DNA from: UMGS172 sp045647525
Lineage (GTDB): Bacteria; Bacillota; Clostridia; Oscillospirales; Acutalibacteraceae
Reading direction: 5' to 3'
Assembly: GCA_045647525.1 (NCBI GenBank)
Contig: JAZRMK010000016.1
Span: 1-51,139 of the forward strand
Length of the DNA: 51,139 bases
The notes below the pieces were generated by a model. That model made no database searches. It worked only from the letters and a program-made list of their open reading frames with translations, and had not been told where the DNA came from. Of this stretch, positions 23,200 through 31,643 are shown piece by piece. Position 1 is the stretch's first letter. The number at the start of each line of letters is the position of its first letter. The translations under genes were made by a program, and so were the position numbers.

Positions 23200-24069
23200 A
23201 TGAGAAGAGACGGAAAGAAAGCTAAAAATGTAAATTTGGAGTATTTGGTATCACCCCATATTATGCCGCAACGAAACGATGCGCTTAATATGATCGAACT
23301 TGATATTCCGTATAAACCGATTCAGGATTACTTAAACGCCAAACGCAAAGAGGGTAAAAACATCAGTCACTTGGCTGTGTTTATTGCGGCGTATTCAAGA
23401 ATCATAGGCGAATTTCCTTGTTTAAACCGTTTTATTGTTAATAAGACTGTTTATGACCGTAATGAGTTGGCCGTTGGCATGGTCGTTTTGAAAAATGGAC
23501 AGATGGATAACGGCACAACTTCCAAGACCTATTTCGATCCTACAGATACGATTTTTGAGGTCAACGATAAGATGAATGCGTACATAGAATCTAACCGTGA
23601 CGGCGAGACGGAAAATGCCACTGATAAGTTGGTAAAGGTACTTGTAAGTGTACCCGGTTTGCTCCGTTTAGGTGTTTGCGCTTTTAAGGTGCTTGATAAA
23701 TTCGGTTTGCTTCCCAGAGCAATCATTGATGCAAGCCCGTTCCACGCCAGTATGCTCATCTCCAATTTGGCAAGTATCCGTACTAACCATATTTTCCATC
23801 ATATCTACAATTTCGGTACAATAGGTGTTTTAATTACATTAGGTAATAGCCGTGATGTCGCAAAGACCGACAAGGAAGGAAATGTGTATTTGGAAAAAAG
23901 CATTCCTATGGGCGTTGTTATGGATGAGCGAATCTGTTCAGGCAGTTATTTTGCTTTGGCATTCAGAAAATTCAAAAAGTATCTTAAAAACCCTGAGTTG
24001 CTCGAAACAGCACCTGATCCTAAGCAGGTTATCCGCCCGATCCCTTACCGTAAAGATAGAATGAAATAA
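23200..24069 (+). CDS. 2-oxo acid dehydrogenase E2-like acyltransferase domain, catalytic pair lost
   Basis: A 289-residue protein, a lone E2/chloramphenicol-acetyltransferase-type catalytic domain with no lipoyl or peripheral-subunit domain. The N-terminus (RRDGKKAKN) suits ATG 23200; an ATG at 23188 is also possible. The fold is shown by PHIMPQRNDALNMIELDI, FIAAYSRIIGEFPCLNRFI and LISNLASIRTNHIFHHIYNFGTIGV. In true E2 enzymes the active site reads DHRxxDG. Here it is D242-E243-R244-I-C-S247-G248, so the catalytic His is Glu and the Asp is Ser. It is probably not an acyltransferase of the normal mechanism. No E1 or E3 gene is nearby. Confidence 0.82.
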   Translation: MRRDGKKAKNVNLEYLVSPHIMPQRNDALNMIELDIPYKPIQDYLNAKRKEGKNISHLAVFIAAYSRIIGEFPCLNRFIVNKTVYDRNELAVGMVVLKNGQMDNGTTSKTYFDPTDTIFEVNDKMNAYIESNRDGETENATDKLVKVLVSVPGLLRLGVCAFKVLDKFGLLPRAIIDASPFHASMLISNLASIRTNHIFHHIYNFGTIGVLITLGNSRDVAKTDKEGNVYLEKSIPMGVVMDERICSGSYFALAFRKFKKYLKNPELLETAPDPKQVIRPIPYRKDRMK

Positions 24070-24074
24070 AAAAA

Positions 24075-24112
24075 CAACCCCGCCGAACTTAATCGGCGGG
24101 GTTGCTTTTTTT
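24075..24112. terminator. Bidirectional terminator between the E2-like gene and tRNA-Trp
   Basis: A 12-bp perfect stem (24075-24086 with 24093-24104) with a T run on the plus side and an A run on the other, so it also works for the minus-strand tRNA. Confidence 0.92.
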
Positions 24113-24135
24113 GGCGAGTGTTAACTCGCCGCTTT

Positions 24136-24210
24136 TGGCACCCCCTGTGCGAATCGAACGCGCAACTAACCCTTTGGAGGGGTGTATTATATCCATTTAA
24201 CTAAGGGGGC
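24136..24210 (-). tRNA. tRNA-Trp (anticodon CCA)
   Basis: A 75-base cloverleaf with CCA encoded. The acceptor GCCCCCT pairs with AGGGGGT (one G-U at 1-72), G73 is the discriminator, the D stem is GTTA/TAAT and the anticodon loop CTCCAAA gives CCA at 34-36. The T loop is TTCGATT. Two weak points are visible: C27-U43 in the anticodon stem and C50-A64 in the T stem. The anticodon means Trp. The body, with AATGGATA in the D loop and a G1 start, is unlike the usual A1-U72 tRNA-Trp and looks nearer to arginine tRNAs. A consensus promoter directly upstream suggests it is expressed. Confidence 0.82.
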
Positions 24211-24227
24211 AGGTGATAACACCCTGT

Positions 24228-24256
24228 ATTTTACAATAACTTTATCTGTTTGTCAA
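24228..24256 (-). promoter_or_regulatory. Promoter of tRNA-Trp
   Basis: On the minus strand TTGACA (24251-24256), a 17-bp spacer and TAAAAT (24228-24233); the predicted start is about ten bases before the tRNA 5' end. Confidence 0.82.
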
Positions 24257-24259
24257 TGT

Positions 24260-24553
24260 TTAATCATTTTGAAAATCTCTGTTTTGATGCTGGGGGTTAC
24301 AATGCTGTTGTTGATTTCTTGTTATTGAGTTTTTACCGTTCAAATTCTCGATTATATGCTGTTGGTCGGGCAATCCTTGGCAAATGCAAGGGAAGAAATT
24401 TGCAGTATCGTTGGTCCTTTGAATTTCATAAGTGCCAAATGTGTTGACCATATCATTACAATCAACAGGAAGTTCATAAAACGCGTCGGCAAACGGCGTT
24501 TCGGAAAATTCGTGCTTTGCTTTATATTTCGGATGGTGTTTACTGTTGTCCAT
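24260..24553 (-). CDS. Small unknown protein with an Asn/Gln-rich tail
   Basis: A 97-residue protein with AAGGAG seven bases before its ATG, which argues for a real gene. The N-terminal two thirds (KAKHEFSETPFADAFYELP, DMVNTFGTYEIQRTNDTANFF and PCICQGLPD) look like a conserved soluble domain; the last 27 residues are rich in Asn and Gln. I do not recognise it. It lies alone on the minus strand just ahead of the tRNA-Trp promoter and divergent from the SPFH gene. An overlapping frame at 24352-24612 lacks a ribosome binding site and is less likely. Confidence 0.6.
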   Translation of the reverse strand: MDNSKHHPKYKAKHEFSETPFADAFYELPVDCNDMVNTFGTYEIQRTNDTANFFPCICQGLPDQQHIIENLNGKNSITRNQQQHCNPQHQNRDFQND

Positions 24554-24627
24554 AATTTTTCTCCTTTTGTTTTATTTATTGTTTGCAGTTTCATAAGAAA
24601 ACAACAAAACAAATTTTTGAAAAAATA

Positions 24628-24656
24628 TTGACAAATTGCAATTATTATGATATCAT
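24628..24656 (+). promoter_or_regulatory. Promoter of the SPFH gene
   Basis: TTGACA (24628-24633), a 17-bp spacer and TATCAT (24651-24656), 31 bases before the ATG. Confidence 0.8.
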
Positions 24657-24687
24657 TTTAATATCACAAAGATAGGAGAAACGTCTT

Positions 24688-25698
24688 ATGAATGAAAAAA
24701 TAATCAGCAAACGTAAAAATGGTTTGATTGTTATGCTTCTTGCTGTTGTTATGTATATTGCAGCTTTCGGCGTTATGATCTACGGCGGAATACAGTTGGA
24801 CAATGGCGGCTCACCGGTTGCTTTTGTTGTTGGAATTATTTGGGTCTGCGTTGGGTGGATTCCTTTTTTAGGACTCAAAGTTATCGGCCCTCAGGAAGCC
24901 TTGGTGTTGACGCTCTTCGGAAAATATATCGGCACTTTAAAGGACGCAGGCTTCTATTTTGTGAATCCCTTCTGTGTTGCGGTCAACCCTGCTGCAAAGA
25001 CAAAATTGAGCCAAAGCGGCGACGTAAAGGCAACACCTAAGTTGCAGGTCAGCTCAACCGGCACAGCATCGGTAGAGATGGTTAATAAAAAGGTTTCTTT
25101 GAAGGTTATGACACTTAATAACAGCCGTCAGAAGATAAACGACTGTTTGGGCAATCCGGTCGAAATCGGTATCGCGGTCATCTGGAAAGTGGTTGATACC
25201 GCCAAAGCCGTTTTTGATGTTGATAACTATAAAGAGTATCTCTCTTTGCAGTGCGATAGTGCGCTTCGCAATATTGTAAGACTTTATCCTTACGATGTTG
25301 CGCCTAATGTTGACACCACCGGTGACGGTGTTGCCGACGAGGGAAGTTTGAGAGGTTCGAGCGAGATAGTTGCGGAACGTATCCGACAGGAAATACAGTC
25401 CAAAGTGTCGGCAGCAGGACTTGAGATTATTGAGGCTCGTATTACCTATTTGGCATACGCCCCCGAAATTGCGGCGGTAATGCTTCAACGTCAGCAGGCA
25501 TCGGCTATTATTGATGCCAGAAAAATGATAGTTGACGGTGCCGTAGGTATGGTCGAAATGGCTTTGGAAAGATTGAATGAGAACGAAACGGTTCATCTCG
25601 ACGAAGAACGTAAAGCCGCAATGGTTTCGAATTTGTTGGTAGTGCTTTGCGGTAACCACGATGCACAGCCCATCGTCAATACAGGTAGTTTGTACTGA
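24688..25698 (+). CDS. SPFH-domain (band 7/stomatin-like) membrane protein
   Basis: A 336-residue protein with AGGAG before the ATG. Two membrane segments lie at about 12-35 and 43-62. The SPFH domain follows: VIGPQEALVLTLFGKYIGTLKDAGFYFVNPF spans about 65-95, then VIWKVVDTAKAVFDVDNYKEYL, RNIVRLYPYD and IIEARITYLAYAPEIAAVMLQRQQAS. SPFH proteins form oligomeric membrane microdomain scaffolds. No partner protease or NfeD protein is nearby; instead a ribbon-helix-helix gene overlaps the stop by one base, a pairing I recall from other Firmicutes. Confidence 0.9.
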   Translation: MNEKIISKRKNGLIVMLLAVVMYIAAFGVMIYGGIQLDNGGSPVAFVVGIIWVCVGWIPFLGLKVIGPQEALVLTLFGKYIGTLKDAGFYFVNPFCVAVNPAAKTKLSQSGDVKATPKLQVSSTGTASVEMVNKKVSLKVMTLNNSRQKINDCLGNPVEIGIAVIWKVVDTAKAVFDVDNYKEYLSLQCDSALRNIVRLYPYDVAPNVDTTGDGVADEGSLRGSSEIVAERIRQEIQSKVSAAGLEIIEARITYLAYAPEIAAVMLQRQQASAIIDARKMIVDGAVGMVEMALERLNENETVHLDEERKAAMVSNLLVVLCGNHDAQPIVNTGSLY

Positions 25699-25901
25699 TG
25701 GCGGAGCAGGGTAAAAAACAGGTGCCTTTAAGACTTTCGACTAAACTTTATAACGCAGTTGCACAGTGGGCGGATGACGATTTCCGTTCGGTGAACGGTC
25801 AGATAGAGTATCTGTTGACCGAATGCGTAAAACAACGGAAGAAAAACGGAAAGTACGTCGGAGAGGAAATAGACGCACCTTTGGAAATTAAAATAGAGTA
25901 A
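25698..25901 (+). CDS. Arc-like ribbon-helix-helix protein
   Basis: A 67-residue protein. VPLRLSTKLYNAVAQWADDDFRSVNGQIEYLL is the ribbon-helix-helix domain (about residues 9-40), of the Arc/MetJ type. The C-terminus is short and charged. It shares TGATG with the SPFH stop, so the two are translated together. Possible roles are autoregulation of the pair or an adaptor to the SPFH scaffold; neither is shown. A terminator follows. Confidence 0.82.
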   Translation: MAEQGKKQVPLRLSTKLYNAVAQWADDDFRSVNGQIEYLLTECVKQRKKNGKYVGEEIDAPLEIKIE

Positions 25902-25933
25902 ATTCCCTATATTTAATGGGATTTTTGCAAAAG

Positions 25934-25966
25934 AAAAACCGCCTTGAATTTCAAGACGGTTTTTAT
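25934..25966. terminator. Terminator after the SPFH operon
   Basis: AAAACCGCCTTGA pairs with TCAAGACGGTTTT (25935-25947 with 25951-25963, one mismatch) around a three-base loop. The A and T flanks allow use from both sides, towards dus as well. Confidence 0.8.
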
Positions 25967-26017
25967 CTTTTATTTACTGTATGTTATGTCATTCTAAGTA
26001 ATTTTGACAAAAAGATT

Positions 26018-26989
26018 TTAATTTTGATTAAGCTCCATCGCTTTTTGGACCACCTTTATAACATCGTCTTTTGATGTTATTGTTCCGCACATTTTGCGAA
26101 GTTCGGCGGCACCTATAAGACCTCTCATATACCAAGCTGCGTGCTTTCTTGCTTCCATCATGGCTATCTTTTCGCCCTTGTATTCGACCATTCGGTCAAC
26201 CTGGTTAAGAAGTGTTAACATCCGCTTGGAAAGAGGCGGAGGGGGAACTATCCAACCGTCACTTAAATAGTTGTTGACCTGATTGAATATCCACGGGTTA
26301 CCCATGGCGGCACGGCCTATCATTACAAGGTCGCAACCGGTTTCTTCATACATTTTTGCTGCTGCTAAGGGTGAATCCACATCGCCGTTTCCGATAACGG
26401 GGATTTTAACCGCTTGTTTTACATCTCTGATAATGCCAAGGTCAACGGGCGGTGCGTACATCTGCTTTCTGGTCCTTCCGTGGACCGTAATGGCTGTAGC
26501 ACCCGAACTTTCGGCAATTTTTGCAATTTCAACAGCGTTTTTATTTTGTTCATCCCAACCGGCTCTGATCTTAACGGTTACGGGAACGTCGACGGCTTTT
26601 ACGACGGCATTGATGATCTTGCCGGCTAAAATCGGGTCTTTAAGCAGTGCACTTCCGCCACCCGACGATACGGCTACCTTTGGAGCAGGACAACCCATAT
26701 TTATGTCAATAAAATCAGGGTTATTTTCTGCCGCCAGTTTTGCGGCTTCGGCCATAACGGCAGGATCACATCCGAAAAGCTGCGAGCCGTACGGACGCTC
26801 GGTATCGCTTACCGCTAAATACGCGGCTGACTTCTTGTCACCCAGCGAAATTCCTTTGGCACTTGCCAACTCGCCTACGGCATAGGCACAACCGTTTTCA
26901 CGGCAGATTTCACGCATAGCCCTGTCGGCAACGCCTGCCATTGGCGCAAGGGCGGCATATCCTTTTATTTCCAAATTTCCGATTTTCAT
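26018..26989 (-). CDS. dus: tRNA-dihydrouridine synthase
   Basis: A 323-residue FMN enzyme that reduces uridines in the tRNA D loop with NADPH. The TIM-barrel motifs are present: APMAGVADRAMREICRENG, DINMGCPAPKV with the catalytic C100, TVKIRAGWD, TVHGRTRKQMY, and PVIGNGDV with GRAAMGNPW for FMN phosphate. The C-terminal helical domain (HAAWYMRGLIGAAELRK) binds tRNA. It is of the DusB-like group common in Firmicutes. It is a single minus-strand gene, divergent from polA. Confidence 0.95.
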   Translation of the reverse strand: MKIGNLEIKGYAALAPMAGVADRAMREICRENGCAYAVGELASAKGISLGDKKSAAYLAVSDTERPYGSQLFGCDPAVMAEAAKLAAENNPDFIDINMGCPAPKVAVSSGGGSALLKDPILAGKIINAVVKAVDVPVTVKIRAGWDEQNKNAVEIAKIAESSGATAITVHGRTRKQMYAPPVDLGIIRDVKQAVKIPVIGNGDVDSPLAAAKMYEETGCDLVMIGRAAMGNPWIFNQVNNYLSDGWIVPPPPLSKRMLTLLNQVDRMVEYKGEKIAMMEARKHAAWYMRGLIGAAELRKMCGTITSKDDVIKVVQKAMELNQN

Positions 26990-27040
26990 TCTATCACCAA
27001 TAATAATTTACATTAAACCGTTTGAATTTGCAACTTTTAT

Positions 27041-27069
27041 TTGTAATTTGAACGCAAGAATGGTAAAAT
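27041..27069 (+). promoter_or_regulatory. Promoter of polA
   Basis: TTGTAA (27041-27046), a 17-bp spacer and TAAAAT (27064-27069), 35 bases before the ATG. Confidence 0.65.
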
Positions 27070-27104
27070 AAAAATGTATGTAAAGGGTTTAGGAGGCTCA
27101 ATGT

Positions 27105-29651
27105 ATGAAATTGCTCTGTGTTGACGGCAACAGCATAATTAACCGTGCATTCTACGGTATCAAACTGCTTACCACCAAGGACGGAATTTACACCAACGGT
27201 GTTTACGGTTTTATGAGTATTCTCAATAGGCTTTTAGCTTCCGAAAATCCTGATGGTGTTGTTGTTGCGTTTGATGTTCACGCACCGACATTCAGGCATA
27301 AAAAGTACACCGAGTATAAAGCAGGCAGAAAACCGATGCCGCAAGAGTTAAGACAGCAGATGCCGATACTCAAAAAACTGCTCAAACTCTTAGGTTATAC
27401 CTGCCTTGAAGTTGAAGGCTACGAGGCGGATGACATTTTAGGAACACTGTCACTACTTTGCGAAAAATCGGGTGACTCTTGCGTTGTTGCAACGGGTGAC
27501 CGAGATTCGTTCCAGTTAGTGTCTGATAAAACTACTGTTTTGCTTTCTGCAACCAAAATGGGCAGACCCGAAATTACTGCCTATACGCCCCAAGTTATTT
27601 TTGAAAAGTATGGGGTTACTCCTTTGCAGATGATAGAGATAAAGGCTTTGCAGGGCGACTCGTCCGATAATATCCCCGGTGTCAGCGGTGTCGGTGAAAA
27701 GACTGCCGATGACCTTATCAAGCGTTTCGGCAATATCGATTATATTTATGAAAATTTTGACAATTTGGATATCAAGGATTCGTTAAAGGCTAAACTTTTA
27801 AACGGCAAAGAATCGGCTTATCTCAGCCGTGAGTTAGGTACAATTTTCCGCGAAGTGCCTATTGATAATGAAATTTCTCACTATAAAACAGGTGAGCGCA
27901 ATGATGAAGAGTTAGCAGCACTGCTTTTAGAACTCGAATTTTTCAAAATGCTTGAATCTTTGGGACTTGAAGGTGCTGCCGCGGCTCCGAAAAGTGAGCA
28001 GGAAGCAGCAAAAATAGAACTGGTGACCGAATCCGATATTTTGTCCTCGGCTGCATCTAAGGGAATATGTGACGTTATTTTTAAATCCGAAGACGAAGAA
28101 CTATATATTATGGTTGGCAGTAAGGCAGGCTTTGCGTCCTTGCAGATGGCGATGCCATTACTGACCGATGGAAGTATATCTAAAAGAGTTTACGACGGCA
28201 AGCCTCTTTACAAAACACTCATTGATTACGGCTTGAAGGCCGAGGGTGTCACTTTTGATACATCACTTGCCGCGTACTTGATAAACCCGTCCTCATCGGA
28301 TTACGAACTCGGTCGGTTGGCCGCCGAATATAAAGTCAACGTTCAGTATGAAGGTGAAGTGGATTTAGGCGAAAAGGTGTATTTAAGCGCCGTTAACGAC
28401 GCTTTGGAAAAGCACATAGTAAAAACGGGTGAGGACGAGCTTCTTAAAAAAATCGAGTTGCCATTGTCCTTTGTTCTGGCAAGAATGGAGAAAGCAGGGT
28501 TCCTTGTCGATAAGCAGGGAATAGAGGCGCACGGTGCCGAACTTGGTGCAAGAGTCAAGGAACTCGAACAAAAAATATGGGCAGATGTAGGGTATGAATT
28601 CAACCTCAATTCACCCAAGCAGTTGGGTGTGGCGCTTTTTGAAAATTTGGGGTTGCCCTGCAAAAAGAAGACCAAAAGCGGTTATTCTACCAATGCTGAG
28701 GTACTTGAAGGTTTAAGGGCTTTGCATCCTGCGGTCGATAATCTGCTTGAATACAGAACTCTTTCAAAATTAAAATCGACCTATTGTGACGGTCTTACCG
28801 CTTCTATTTCGTCTGACGGCAGAATTCACTCTACCTTAAATCAGACCGAGACAAGAACGGGCAGAATCAGTTCGTCGGAGCCTAATTTGCAGAACATTCC
28901 CGTTCGTCGCAAAGAAGGAAGAGAGTTAAGGCGTTTCTTTAAAGCCAAAGAGGGATTTGTGCTTTGCGATGCTGACTACTCGCAGATAGAACTGCGCGTG
29001 TTGGCACATATTGCTGATGATGACCACATGATAGACGCATTTTTAAACGGTGTAGATATTCATACACTTACGGCAAGCCAGGTATTCTCCATGCCTACTG
29101 AAATGGTCACTCCGCTTATGCGTTCAAGAGCAAAGGCGGTCAATTTCGGTATCGTTTACGGAATCGGAGCGTTTTCTCTCGCAAAGGATATCGGCGTTTC
29201 CAACAAGGAAGCTGCCGAGTATATAAAGAGCTATCTTATGACCTATAAAAAGGTCGATGAATATATGGAACGCGTTGTTGAAAAAGCCAAGGAGGACGGC
29301 TATGCATCGACTATATTCGGCCGACGCAGATTGTTGCCCGAACTCAAAAATTCCAACGGAATGCTACGTGCGTTTGGAGAAAGAGTGGCAAGAAATATGC
29401 CGATTCAAGGCACTGCCGCCGATATCATCAAAATTGCGATGATAAAGGTCGAGGAACGTCTTGCGAGGGAAATGCCCGAAGCCAGACTTATTATGCAGGT
29501 GCATGATGAACTTATCGTTGAGGCGCCCGAGGACAGAGCAGAATTGGCGAAACGCATTTTAAAAGAGGAAATGGAAGGTGCCGCAAACCTGAAAGTTCCG
29601 CTTACCGTTGATGTTGAGGTGGGCAAGACCTGGTACGACGCCAAGGGTTGA
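27105..29651 (+). CDS. polA: DNA polymerase I
   Basis: An 848-residue protein; AGGAGG lies eight bases before ATG 27105. Residues 1 to about 290 are the 5' nuclease (VDGNSIINRAFYG, EADDILGTLS, GDSSDNIPGVSGVGEKTA). The middle, about 300-470, is a 3'-5' exonuclease-like domain without the catalytic DxE of motif I, so proofreading is probably absent, as in many Firmicutes PolA. The polymerase part has QTETRTGRISSSEPNLQNIP, motif A DADYSQIELR (from D622), motif B RSRAKAVNFGIVYG and motif C VHDELIVE (about 800). It acts in gap filling and Okazaki fragment maturation. The gene rimI follows after 64 bases. Confidence 0.97.
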   Translation: MKLLCVDGNSIINRAFYGIKLLTTKDGIYTNGVYGFMSILNRLLASENPDGVVVAFDVHAPTFRHKKYTEYKAGRKPMPQELRQQMPILKKLLKLLGYTCLEVEGYEADDILGTLSLLCEKSGDSCVVATGDRDSFQLVSDKTTVLLSATKMGRPEITAYTPQVIFEKYGVTPLQMIEIKALQGDSSDNIPGVSGVGEKTADDLIKRFGNIDYIYENFDNLDIKDSLKAKLLNGKESAYLSRELGTIFREVPIDNEISHYKTGERNDEELAALLLELEFFKMLESLGLEGAAAAPKSEQEAAKIELVTESDILSSAASKGICDVIFKSEDEELYIMVGSKAGFASLQMAMPLLTDGSISKRVYDGKPLYKTLIDYGLKAEGVTFDTSLAAYLINPSSSDYELGRLAAEYKVNVQYEGEVDLGEKVYLSAVNDALEKHIVKTGEDELLKKIELPLSFVLARMEKAGFLVDKQGIEAHGAELGARVKELEQKIWADVGYEFNLNSPKQLGVALFENLGLPCKKKTKSGYSTNAEVLEGLRALHPAVDNLLEYRTLSKLKSTYCDGLTASISSDGRIHSTLNQTETRTGRISSSEPNLQNIPVRRKEGRELRRFFKAKEGFVLCDADYSQIELRVLAHIADDDHMIDAFLNGVDIHTLTASQVFSMPTEMVTPLMRSRAKAVNFGIVYGIGAFSLAKDIGVSNKEAAEYIKSYLMTYKKVDEYMERVVEKAKEDGYASTIFGRRRLLPELKNSNGMLRAFGERVARNMPIQGTAADIIKIAMIKVEERLAREMPEARLIMQVHDELIVEAPEDRAELAKRILKEEMEGAANLKVPLTVDVEVGKTWYDAKG

Positions 29652-29715
29652 TAAATACAGCAATATCGAAACCTTTTTAATGATTTAATATTTTATAACA
29701 AGACAGGAAATAAAT

Positions 29716-30171
29716 ATGGAATTATTACGAAATGAGATAAAGGTTCTAGCGTTGCAACGTGAATTTTTCGATTCCGCATCCATGCTTGAAAGAGAAACAT
29801 TGGGCGAAGAGGCTTGGAGTTCGGAAGCAATAGCCGAAACGGTTAAACGCAACGGCTGTTATTTTGCTGCTATTAAAGATGATGTGTTTTTGGGCCACGG
29901 CGGATTTACCTATGCCGCAGATGAAGGATATATCACCAATATTGCAGTATCGAAAGAGGCACGACGCCAAGGGGTAGCCACCGCGATAATAGATAAAATG
30001 AGCAAAAAAGCCGAGAACTTAGGGTTGTCTTTTCTGTCTTTGGAGGTAAGGGAATCAAACTTTGCAGCAATTAAACTTTATGAAAATTGTGGGTTCTCGG
30101 TCGATGGCGTAAGGCCCAAATTCTACCGTGACCCTATTGAAAATGCAGTTATTATGACTAAGAGGTTTTAA
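29716..30171 (+). CDS. rimI: Ribosomal protein bS18-alanine N-acetyltransferase-type GNAT
   Basis: A 151-residue GNAT acetyltransferase. The acetyl-CoA loop is EARRQGVATAIIDKM, preceded by the strand YITNIAVSK and followed by LEVRESNFAAIKLYENCGF, the RimI hallmark. It lies two bases before tsaD, the usual rimI-tsaD pairing, where RimI is expected to acetylate a protein N-terminus. In this window tsaB, which often joins them, is missing. Other GNAT substrates cannot be excluded. Confidence 0.88.
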   Translation: MELLRNEIKVLALQREFFDSASMLERETLGEEAWSSEAIAETVKRNGCYFAAIKDDVFLGHGGFTYAADEGYITNIAVSKEARRQGVATAIIDKMSKKAENLGLSFLSLEVRESNFAAIKLYENCGFSVDGVRPKFYRDPIENAVIMTKRF

Positions 30172-30173
30172 AA

Positions 30174-31199
30174 ATGAAGATTTTAAGTATTGAATCCTCC
30201 TGCGATGAAACCGCAGCAAGTGTTGCCGAGGGCAGAGAGATATTATCGAATATAGTTGCAACGCAGGTGGCGGAACATCGAATTTATGGAGGTGTTGTGC
30301 CTGAAATTGCGTCACGCCGTCATGCTGAGTCCATTTCGGCGGTCGTCGATGAAGCCTTGAAGGAGGCTGGGGTTACATATTCTGATATCGATGCCGTAGC
30401 GGTTACGTTTGCACCCGGTCTTATAGGGGCTTTGCTCGTTGGGGTAAACTTTGCGAAAGGTCTGGCAATGTCCTTAGGCTTGCCGCTTATCCCCGTTCAT
30501 CATCTTCGCAGTCATATTGCGGCGAACTATATTACCCATAAGCAATTAGAACCGCCGTTTCTGTGCCTGATGGTGTCGGGCGGTAATACTTTGCTTGTCA
30601 ACGTGAACGACTACACCGATTTCGAAATAGTTGGACGAACAAGAGACGATGCGGCAGGCGAATGCTTTGATAAGTCGGCAAGAAGTATGGGGTTGGAATA
30701 TCCCGGCGGTGTAACATTGGATAAAATTGCAACCGTGTCTGACTTTAAAAAGTACCCCATGCCGAGACCTAAGGTTGACGGCGCTGAACTTGATTTCAGT
30801 TTTTCAGGGCTTAAAACCGCAGTTATAAATCTTACACATAACGCCGCACAGAAGGGTGAGCAAATAGATGTTCCCGTTCTTTGCGCAACGGTTCGCGAAA
30901 GGGTATGCGATATGCTGATTGAAAATACTTTCAAGGCGGCAGAACAGTATGGGTTTAAAAAAATCGTCATAGCGGGTGGTGTTTCGGCAAATTCCGAGTT
31001 AAGAGCCAGAATGGAAAAGGAATGTGCCGATAAAGGATACGAATTATATTATCCCGAAAAGAAGTATTGCGGCGACAATGCGGCAATGGTTGCGGTTCAG
31101 GCTTTTTATGAGTATGAGGCAGGCAACATTGCAGGAGCAGAGCTTAATGCTGAAGCTACTAAAAATATCGATTATTACAGCGGAAAGTATTCCGTTTAA
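30174..31199 (+). CDS. tsaD: tRNA N6-adenosine threonylcarbamoyltransferase TsaD
   Basis: A 341-residue ASKHA-fold enzyme that transfers the threonylcarbamoyl group to A37 of ANN-decoding tRNAs. Motifs: SIESSCDETAASV, EIASRRHAE, the metal ligands HHLRSH (H110, H114), MVSGGNTLL, DKSARSMGLEYPGG and AGGVSANSELR. Length is normal. It works with TsaC (fused in this window), TsaB and TsaE; the last two are not here. The next gene follows after ten bases on the same strand. Confidence 0.96.
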   Translation: MKILSIESSCDETAASVAEGREILSNIVATQVAEHRIYGGVVPEIASRRHAESISAVVDEALKEAGVTYSDIDAVAVTFAPGLIGALLVGVNFAKGLAMSLGLPLIPVHHLRSHIAANYITHKQLEPPFLCLMVSGGNTLLVNVNDYTDFEIVGRTRDDAAGECFDKSARSMGLEYPGGVTLDKIATVSDFKKYPMPRPKVDGAELDFSFSGLKTAVINLTHNAAQKGEQIDVPVLCATVRERVCDMLIENTFKAAEQYGFKKIVIAGGVSANSELRARMEKECADKGYELYYPEKKYCGDNAAMVAVQAFYEYEAGNIAGAELNAEATKNIDYYSGKYSV

Positions 31200-31209
31200 G
31201 GAGGTTAAA

Positions 31210-31614
31210 ATGGCAGGTAAATACGCAATTGAGGCTTTACAACTTCACCATAAAGGTTTTAACTGCGCGCAGGCGGTGGTTTTGCCGTTTTGCGATGAAT
31301 TGGGACTGGACAAGGATACAATAGCAAAAGCAATAGAGGGTTTCGGCGGAGGACTCAGCAATCATCGTTCGGTCTGCGGTGCTCTGACGGGTGCGGTTTT
31401 TGTTGCGAGTTTGAAGTCGAGTAAAAGTAATATGACCGACGGTGCCGTTTCTAAGCCCGACACATACAAATTGTGCGCAGGTCTTATTGATGAATTCAAA
31501 ACCGCTTGCGGTTCGGATATTTGTCCCGTAATAAAGGGTACCGATACAGGTAAAGTGCTTGCAACCTGTGATAAGTGTATTTTAAAAGGAATAGAATTGG
31601 CCGAAAAGGTATAA
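31210..31614 (+). CDS. C_GCAxxG_C_C family redox protein
   Basis: A 134-residue protein starting at ATG 31210, after AAGGAGG; a longer in-frame start at 31024 lies inside tsaD and is not supported. It has the family's cysteine signature: GFNCAQAVVLPF, then a lone Cys, RSVCGALTGAVF, LCAGLIDEFKTACGSDICP and CDKCILKG near the end. The family is thought to bind metal or an Fe-S centre, and its role is unknown. It ends at a bidirectional terminator shared with spoIIID. Confidence 0.85.
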   Translation: MAGKYAIEALQLHHKGFNCAQAVVLPFCDELGLDKDTIAKAIEGFGGGLSNHRSVCGALTGAVFVASLKSSKSNMTDGAVSKPDTYKLCAGLIDEFKTACGSDICPVIKGTDTGKVLATCDKCILKGIELAEKV

Positions 31615-31643
31615 AAAAGCCGTAGGATTTCCTACGGCTTTTT
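31613..31643. terminator. Bidirectional terminator between convergent genes
   Basis: AAAAAGCCGTAGG pairs with CCTACGGCTTTTT around an ATTT loop (about 31614-31643). It serves the redox-protein gene and spoIIID. Confidence 0.92.

Noticed and set aside
24352..24612. 86-residue minus-strand frame overlapping the small unknown gene
   Set aside because: No ribosome binding site; the other frame has AAGGAG at ideal spacing and a more protein-like composition.
31024..31209. N-terminal extension of the redox-cysteine protein
   Set aside because: It lies inside tsaD, and AAGGAGG marks ATG 31210.
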